Shown here: positions 7,659 to 12,554 of the stretch, one piece after another | Numbering within the stretch: position 1 is the stretch's first letter | How the letters are laid out: every line of letters begins with the position of its first letter | NCBI GenBank assembly: GCA_964473245.1 | Contig: CAYYOL010000049.1 | Coordinates: 1 to 12,554 of the forward strand | DNA: 12,554 nucleotides | DNA from: CAYZJV01 sp964473245 | GTDB lineage: Bacteria > Spirochaetota > Spirochaetia > Sphaerochaetales > Sphaerochaetaceae | Direction of reading: 5' to 3' | Program-made: the position numbers and the translations under genes | The notes under the pieces: model-generated | Databases searched by the model: none | What the model was told of the DNA's origin: nothing | What the model saw: the letters and a program-made list of their open reading frames with translations, nothing else

Positions 7659-7764
7659 TTATTCTGATGTACCTTAGCATACTCGTCCCTTCTATTCCAC
7701 CATAAGCCATATTGCAGGTGTCAAACCATCATTGTTTATGGTACAGTCTACCATACATTGAATC

Positions 7765-7772
7765 AAAGAGAG
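7765..7772 (+). promoter_or_regulatory. Weak ribosome binding site for the + strand GT4 gene
   Basis: AAAGAGAG at 7765-7772 ends 8 bases before ATG 7781 and is the only purine-rich site near this start. It favours ATG 7781 over an in-frame TTG at 7712, which has none. Confidence 0.5.
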
Positions 7773-7780
7773 CGCTGTGG

Positions 7781-8971
7781 ATGAAAAACATATTCTTCCT
7801 TATGAAATATTACTTGGATCCCAATGAGTCTCCTCCCTTCCCTAAATTCGATTATCAAATGCAAGCTCTTACGAATTTAGGGTATCGTATCTCGTTTCTT
7901 GGAATTGAGCGTGGAACCATATTCCTCTGTAGTGACAATACCAGAACACAGGTTGCGAAAATCCCACTTCACAGAATACCTGGAATCGGAAGGTTACTTA
8001 CATTCAATGCTCTTTACAGGGCGACTGTTCAGATATTCGCCAAACATCCCCACTATTACGTCTCCTATATCAGGATGATGCCCGCTGTCCCACCAATGGG
8101 AAGGGCATTGAAGACTATCAAGGAGTCGGGATGCAAACTGGTGATGGAATTTCCTACATTCCCTCCCGAACGAGAAGAGGCTACCGAGAAGCGATTACAC
8201 CGGAAGCTTTTCACATGGATATCCAAACGCTATGAGTTGCACCTAGCCCATTGGTTCGATCTATTCTCTCTCATCGGTACCGTGCAGGCTGACTCCTATA
8301 GGGGTGTTCCTGCTGTTAATATCACCAACGGGATCTCCCTGGAAGCTATACCAGAGCGCAAGTACAAGCCATCGGAGAAAGATATCCATCTGCTTGGGGT
8401 AGCCAATGTCCAGATGATGAACGCATATGATCGAATCATCAATGGAATCGCCCACTATAATGAATCACGAACGACTGGTGACCCTGATATACATTTCCAC
8501 ATCGTTGGGCCGGATCGGGATGGAAGTCGGGAAAAGCTGAAGGATCTGGTCAAGACCATGAAGATCCAATCGTATGTCCATTTCGAGGGACCTGCCTTCG
8601 GGAAGGATCTTAATCGATTCTTCGACACAGCAGATGTTGCTGTCGGTTCACTAGGACTCCATAGAATAGGTCATACTGGAATCGCGACCTTGAAGGCTCG
8701 GGAGTATCTTGCCCATGGGATTCCATACATTGCATCAGGTATAGATCCGGTGATTCCGCAGGATCGGAACTGGAATTTAAATGTTAAGCAAGATGAGAGC
8801 CCCGTGGATATGCATAGTGTTTTGGAGTTCATTTCCCAAGCGCGGAGCAATGAAGAAATCGGCGCCCAGATGCGTGAATTCGCAAGGAAAAACCTATCCT
8901 GGGAGAGTCAATTCCTGCAGGTCTTTACAGCACTGGAAAGTTTGGAAGAGAGCAGGAAAGAATCAAGATAA
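7781..8971 (+). CDS. GT4-like glycosyltransferase, second type
   Basis: A 396-residue GT-B fold protein only distantly similar to the other GT4 here. The N-terminal half (MKNIFFLMKYYLDPN, FDYQMQALTNLGYRISFLGI) is the acceptor domain, and VNITNGISLEAIP is the domain linker. The donor half has LLGVANVQMMNAYDRIINGI, a variant of the GT4 phosphate-binding loop in which HGYDRL-type sequence replaces the usual RKG; IHFHIVGPDRDG; YVHFEGPAFGKDLNRFFDTA; then HRIGHTGIATLKAREYLAHG around 291-310, where Lys305 and Glu308 sit in the place of the family's donor-binding glutamate motif. This subgroup is common in capsule and exopolysaccharide clusters. The start at 7781 is chosen because the fold begins there; an upstream in-frame TTG at 7712 would add 23 residues without family character. 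Two bases separate its stop from the first ATG of the next frame, so it shares a transcript with the barrel genes. Donor and acceptor are unknown. Confidence 0.85.
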   Translation: MKNIFFLMKYYLDPNESPPFPKFDYQMQALTNLGYRISFLGIERGTIFLCSDNTRTQVAKIPLHRIPGIGRLLTFNALYRATVQIFAKHPHYYVSYIRMMPAVPPMGRALKTIKESGCKLVMEFPTFPPEREEATEKRLHRKLFTWISKRYELHLAHWFDLFSLIGTVQADSYRGVPAVNITNGISLEAIPERKYKPSEKDIHLLGVANVQMMNAYDRIINGIAHYNESRTTGDPDIHFHIVGPDRDGSREKLKDLVKTMKIQSYVHFEGPAFGKDLNRFFDTADVAVGSLGLHRIGHTGIATLKAREYLAHGIPYIASGIDPVIPQDRNWNLNVKQDESPVDMHSVLEFISQARSNEEIGAQMREFARKNLSWESQFLQVFTALESLEESRKESR

Positions 8972-8995
8972 TAATGTACAATCAGCATACAGTAC

Positions 8996-9000
8996 AGGAG
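8996..9000 (+). promoter_or_regulatory. Ribosome binding site deciding a GTG start
   Basis: A consensus AGGAG at 8996-9000 lies 6 bases before GTG 9007. The in-frame ATG at 8974 has only AGGAAAG 13 bases away, so translation of the outer-membrane protein more likely begins at the GTG. Confidence 0.65.
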
Positions 9001-9006
9001 AATATT

Positions 9007-10896
9007 GTGAATACAAATACCTATCGAAAATCGAGAAAACCCCACAAGACCATCAAAACATTACTGGTCATGGTACTCATACTGATTATAGCAACACCAC
9101 TTTCTGCGATTTCTCAGTTATCCGTTCCGTTGGGTCATCGTGTCTATGATGTACTCGATTCCGCCGAGATTCGGGGACTACTGCCCAAACTTTCCACTGT
9201 CCGTCCATACTCTACTGCGACCATCATCAGGTTCTTGGAAGAACTATATGAAAAGCCTCTCAGAAATACGGAAAAAGAGGAGGTTGCATACCTGATTAAG
9301 CAACTCGCCGGAGACTACTCCTCGACTGAATCCTTCAACGATATGGTGGGGACGGGGTCATACCATACGTACTTGGAAGAAGATAATATCTATCTGGAGG
9401 TTGGCGGAAAAGTCGAATTCCAAGCAACTACCCCCCTGACGGACAGTGACCATTCAGACCTCCGCTTCACAATACGACCGTATATCAAGAGCGATATCAA
9501 GGATATTGTCTCCTTTTCTATGGACGTCGGGTTACGGATGGACAAACTCGATAGCACACCGTTCCTGGACAATGATTTCACTATTCCAGGAGAGGGTTTC
9601 TACATGGATTTCCTCGCTGGATCCAGAGGCAGCGACAGCATCCCCTTTGGTGAATTCTACGCTGGGTTCGACCTATTCCCAGAAATCAGTACTTCATTAT
9701 GGGATGGGTTACTGGAATTACGCTGGGGCGCGGTAAAGCGCAATTGGGGCGTTGGTACCAATGGACTGCAACTTGCAGGTAAGGCGGCACCTTTTGAAGC
9801 AATTGAGGGTCATCTGCATCTAGCTGATTGGCTCAGATACAGTTTCATAACCGGATCCTTGGGAGGATTCGCACTCAAAGAAGGGATAGAAGGAAACGAT
9901 GCTTTTTTTGCACAAAGTCTACATGACAACCAATTCAACAATAATTACAGCGCCAAGCGGGTTGAAATAGATCTTCCATGGAACTTCACCTTTGGAATAT
10001 ATGAGTCGAATGTATGGGTAAAAAGATTCGAGATAGGATATCTCAATCCCTTCACCATTTTAATGCTCCAACAGAGCCTTCTTGGAGATATGGACAATAT
10101 GTTGGCCGGTATCGATTTCCAATGGCGTCTACCCGGTCTCTTGCGCGTATATGCGGCACTGGCTACAACAGAGATGCATGAAATCTCCCCCAGCGAATTT
10201 TTCACCCACTATCGAAATATCATGGGCTTCCAAGGTGGTATAGACATCGATCTTCCGGTAGGCCAATTCTCCAAGATTACATTCCAATACACCAAGTTGG
10301 AACCATTCTTCTATACACACTATGCGATTCCGGAAGAGGAGTTTGTGGGGTACGAAGAAATACCTTATATTGATGGAGAAACAGATTTGCAAGACGGAGA
10401 TATCTTAATTGAGAGAGAAAATGAGGAATATGTTCTTACCCCTGTCTATAAGACCAATCTCATCCAAACTGCTTATGTGAACAAGGGATTCAGCCTCGGT
10501 TATCCACTCTATCCGAACTCGGACGAGTTTCTGGTCTCAACTCGGATAGGATTTTCCAACACGATCAACATGTTCCTTACGATGAAGTATCAACGGCGAA
10601 GCGGACAGTACGGGTATACCATCGACAGGTCGGTCAACAAGAACTACAGGGACATGGATAACTTGGATCCAAAGGACTTTATTGAGAACCTTTTCGAAAA
10701 GAACATCTCCGTAGAAATCGGTGTAACGAAGAGATTTGAGAGACTTCCGCTTACCGTATTTGGATCCTACCGATTCGGTTCCATGATCGAACGAGAACTC
10801 ATTTCTCTCGGTGACTTCAACGACGTACCAGTCGATCCATGGAGTAGACCTTCATTCAACCATGTCATACAGATTGGTTTCAACCTGTATGATTGA
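9007..10896 (+). CDS. Wzi-like outer-membrane beta-barrel protein 1
   Basis: A 629-residue exported protein resembling the capsule assembly Wzi family. A positively charged start (RKSRKPHK) and the hydrophobic run TLLVMVLILIIATPLSA form a signal peptide, likely cut after LSA. A helical module of about 60 residues follows (YDVLDSAEIRGLLPKLSTVRPYS...). The rest alternates polar and aromatic strands as in a barrel. The best family marker is LRWGAVKRNWGVGTNGL near 238-254 followed by AGKAAPFEAI, like the RRWGPGNDG...ARPF region of Wzi. Escherichia coli Wzi is an outer-membrane lectin that anchors capsule; by analogy this one may bind or help display the glycan made by the neighbouring enzymes. 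At 629 residues it is longer than E. coli Wzi (about 480). The GTG start is preferred over ATG 8974, which would add 11 residues before the signal. A paralogue follows 19 bases later. Confidence 0.75.
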   Translation: MNTNTYRKSRKPHKTIKTLLVMVLILIIATPLSAISQLSVPLGHRVYDVLDSAEIRGLLPKLSTVRPYSTATIIRFLEELYEKPLRNTEKEEVAYLIKQLAGDYSSTESFNDMVGTGSYHTYLEEDNIYLEVGGKVEFQATTPLTDSDHSDLRFTIRPYIKSDIKDIVSFSMDVGLRMDKLDSTPFLDNDFTIPGEGFYMDFLAGSRGSDSIPFGEFYAGFDLFPEISTSLWDGLLELRWGAVKRNWGVGTNGLQLAGKAAPFEAIEGHLHLADWLRYSFITGSLGGFALKEGIEGNDAFFAQSLHDNQFNNNYSAKRVEIDLPWNFTFGIYESNVWVKRFEIGYLNPFTILMLQQSLLGDMDNMLAGIDFQWRLPGLLRVYAALATTEMHEISPSEFFTHYRNIMGFQGGIDIDLPVGQFSKITFQYTKLEPFFYTHYAIPEEEFVGYEEIPYIDGETDLQDGDILIERENEEYVLTPVYKTNLIQTAYVNKGFSLGYPLYPNSDEFLVSTRIGFSNTINMFLTMKYQRRSGQYGYTIDRSVNKNYRDMDNLDPKDFIENLFEKNISVEIGVTKRFERLPLTVFGSYRFGSMIERELISLGDFNDVPVDPWSRPSFNHVIQIGFNLYD

Positions 10897-10915
10897 GAAT
10901 CTAATGGAGCGATAG

Positions 10916-12554
10916 ATGAAAAAGAATTTCTTGATATTTTTCATGATATGTTCTCTACCGCTTTTGGTTGCCAATCCGCTTTCCAAGATCTATCGGAATG
11001 GAGATCCCATTTTAGATAGTCTGAGACATATCAGTATAGAAGCGGGTATTCTCCCCCAGTCCTCGGCTGGGCCGCTCTCCGGTCATGACATCCTCAGACA
11101 GATTGATAAACTGGAAGTGACCGACCTCGATGACGATAGCCTAGAAGAACTAAAATCTATTAAGGAAAAGGTGGCTGTACCCTTTTCTACCACTCCGATC
11201 GAAGCACAGATTACCCTCTCACCAGAGGCCTATACCAATCGGGACTCTTCTGCCGATGAGTGGGATTGGGTCCATCGATATAATGACAGAGGCCCGTTCC
11301 TGTACGCACAAGCGGAAACAATCTTAAGCGACCATATCTATGGAATCGTCTCCTATAGCCTGGAAAAACGCTTGAACGAAGAGGATTTCTCCGGTGGTAG
11401 TATCAACTTTCCCTTCATGACCAGCACATCAGAGACGCAACTACAAAATAGTTTGCCCCATACCACATTTATGGGTATCTCTGGAGATCGATGGTCGCTA
11501 GTCACAGGAAGAGATACACTCGGATGGGGAGGAGGTAATACCGGGAATCTTACAATCGGTAACCATGTTGCCTATCACGACTTTATCCATGCCAGCGCAT
11601 CCAATGATTTGCTCCGGTATACATTCCTTGCCATTCCAATGAATTCATTGGATGAATCGGGTCATGCAATCATTCCCAGTACTAATGGAACAAATTGGAA
11701 TACCCTATTCCACGGTAGCCTATCCCGACTGTACCTTGCTCACCGTCTTGAAGCCGAGGTTCTTCCCTGGTTGAGAATCTCCCTTACAGAAGGGACTCTA
11801 TTTTACACCAGTAGATTGGATCTCAGGATGCTCAACCCTCTCATGTTTCTCCATAATCTGCAAAACTTCGGTGAGGTCAATAATTCTATGACTCTAGAAA
11901 TCGAAGCTTCACTATCTCGGCGGTGGTTTCTGAATGCCCAATTCTTCCTTGACCAATTCCAAACTCCTGGCGAAGTTGGCGCCTACGCAGAGGAGATCCC
12001 TCCAAACGCCTATGCTGGCCTTGTTGGTCTAAACTACGCGAGAACGGTACCAAGAGGTGCATTGAAGATGTATATCGAGGGTGTCTATACAGCACCCTAC
12101 GTATATCTCCGTGCTGGAGACAATACTCAAAATTTTGATTCAGAGGAAAATACCGAATATAATCTGGATTTCGTTCACGCCATCAATATGCGTTACGGTC
12201 GTGGTAGTGTCGCCTTTTTAGGTTATCGCTATGGTCCTGATACAATCGTCGCTTCGACTGGACTTTCATTCGACCATATCAATGGATTCGGTACTTTTAG
12301 TAATTTAAGCTTTTTTATACAGGGGAGTAATGGATTAATGATTGAGGGAGAAAAAGATCAACATGTTGAGACCGGTCCTTCCGAACTGAATCGCCCAACC
12401 CCTACTGGAACTCCCACCTATTCATTGATACTGGAATTGGGTGGATACGTGAAATTACCAGATACGCGTGTTCGCATATATTCAAGGATCGACTGGATCA
12501 ACCGCTGGCATGCAAATCAGTATTCCACAGATACTCAACTGTTGATTGGGGCCG
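10916..12554 (+). CDS. Wzi-like outer-membrane beta-barrel protein 2 (3' end missing)
   Basis: An open frame from ATG 10916 runs 546 codons to the window edge without a stop. TGGAG at 10905-10909 lies 6 bases before the ATG. MKKNFLIFFMICSLPLLVA is a signal peptide. Next comes a helical module (ILDSLRHISIEAGILPQSSAGPLSGHDILRQIDKLE...) that aligns with the one in the preceding protein. The barrel region carries TGRDTLGWGGGNTGNL at 197-212, matching the WGxGxxG marker of the Wzi family, and continues with alternating aromatic strands (MYIEGVYTAPYVYLRAG, SVAFLGYRYGPDT). It is a paralogue of the upstream gene and probably acts in the outer membrane with it. The truncation is due to the window, not to a mutation. 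Role in glycan display is inferred from family and position. Confidence 0.78.
   Translation, partial: MKKNFLIFFMICSLPLLVANPLSKIYRNGDPILDSLRHISIEAGILPQSSAGPLSGHDILRQIDKLEVTDLDDDSLEELKSIKEKVAVPFSTTPIEAQITLSPEAYTNRDSSADEWDWVHRYNDRGPFLYAQAETILSDHIYGIVSYSLEKRLNEEDFSGGSINFPFMTSTSETQLQNSLPHTTFMGISGDRWSLVTGRDTLGWGGGNTGNLTIGNHVAYHDFIHASASNDLLRYTFLAIPMNSLDESGHAIIPSTNGTNWNTLFHGSLSRLYLAHRLEAEVLPWLRISLTEGTLFYTSRLDLRMLNPLMFLHNLQNFGEVNNSMTLEIEASLSRRWFLNAQFFLDQFQTPGEVGAYAEEIPPNAYAGLVGLNYARTVPRGALKMYIEGVYTAPYVYLRAGDNTQNFDSEENTEYNLDFVHAINMRYGRGSVAFLGYRYGPDTIVASTGLSFDHINGFGTFSNLSFFIQGSNGLMIEGEKDQHVETGPSELNRPTPTGTPTYSLILELGGYVKLPDTRVRIYSRIDWINRWHANQYSTDTQLLIGA

Larger units (their letters stand above)
7646..7780. 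promoter_or_regulatory. Divergent intergenic promoter region
   Basis: These 135 bases separate the first gene of the - strand operon from the + strand GT4 gene and must hold both promoters unless transcription reads in from elsewhere. On the + strand TTGCAG (7712-7717) with TTTATG 17 bases on, or TTGTTT (7732-7737) with TACATT (7754-7759) 16 bases on, are weak sigma-70-like candidates. No convincing - strand pair was found. The region is AT-rich and has no plausible small gene. Confidence 0.45.

Noticed and set aside
7712..7780. TTG-initiated extension of the + strand GT4 gene
   Set aside because: The added 23 residues show no GT-B character, TTG has no ribosome site, and ATG 7781 fits the start of the fold.
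8781..9149. 122-codon + strand frame spanning the GT4 end and the barrel start
   Set aside because: It overlaps two well-supported genes in another frame and reads as cysteine- and serine-rich low-quality sequence.

Overview
The window is a chromosomal surface-polysaccharide locus from a diderm bacterium. Two signal-peptide-bearing outer-membrane barrel proteins show there is an outer membrane. The style of those barrels, the mid-40s G+C estimated by eye, and the mix of glycosyltransferases with nucleotidyltransferase/PLP and TupA-like genes fit a spirochaete (Sphaerochaeta/Treponema-like). That placement is an impression, not a proof. No rRNA, tRNA, CRISPR array, insertion sequence or phage gene was seen. 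Coding density is very high and no gene-free stretch exceeds about 140 bases.

Layout. (1) Bases 1-4588, + strand: the last codons of an upstream gene, then three tightly packed genes. They are an asparagine-synthetase-like protein lacking the glutaminase cysteine, a two-domain protein joining a LicC-type nucleotidyltransferase to a CobD/HisC-type PLP enzyme, and a cytoplasmic sulfatase-fold protein with a threonine in the nucleophile position. (2) Bases 7645-4593, - strand: a GT4 glycosyltransferase, a TupA-like ATP-grasp protein and a GT2 glycosyltransferase. This operon converges on the first with only 4 bases between the stops; an inverted repeat overlapping both gene ends could be a shared terminator. 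(3) Bases 7781-12554, + strand: a second, different GT4 enzyme, then two tandem Wzi-like outer-membrane proteins, the second cut off by the window end. Regions 2 and 3 diverge from a 135-base promoter region containing a 12-base palindrome against the - strand start codon.

Inferred joint function: the three glycosyltransferases build an oligosaccharide or polysaccharide; the ATP-grasp and asparagine-synthetase-like proteins may attach amino acids or amines by amide bonds; the fusion protein probably makes a nucleotide-activated amino-alcohol phosphate (for example CDP-ethanolamine or CDP-aminopropanol); and the sulfatase-fold enzyme may transfer or remove a phosphate-containing group. The Wzi-like barrels may help display or anchor the product at the cell surface. 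The most unusual part is the three-gene + strand cassette at 27-4588, which could be a little-described pathway for decorating a surface glycan. No substrate can be assigned from sequence alone.
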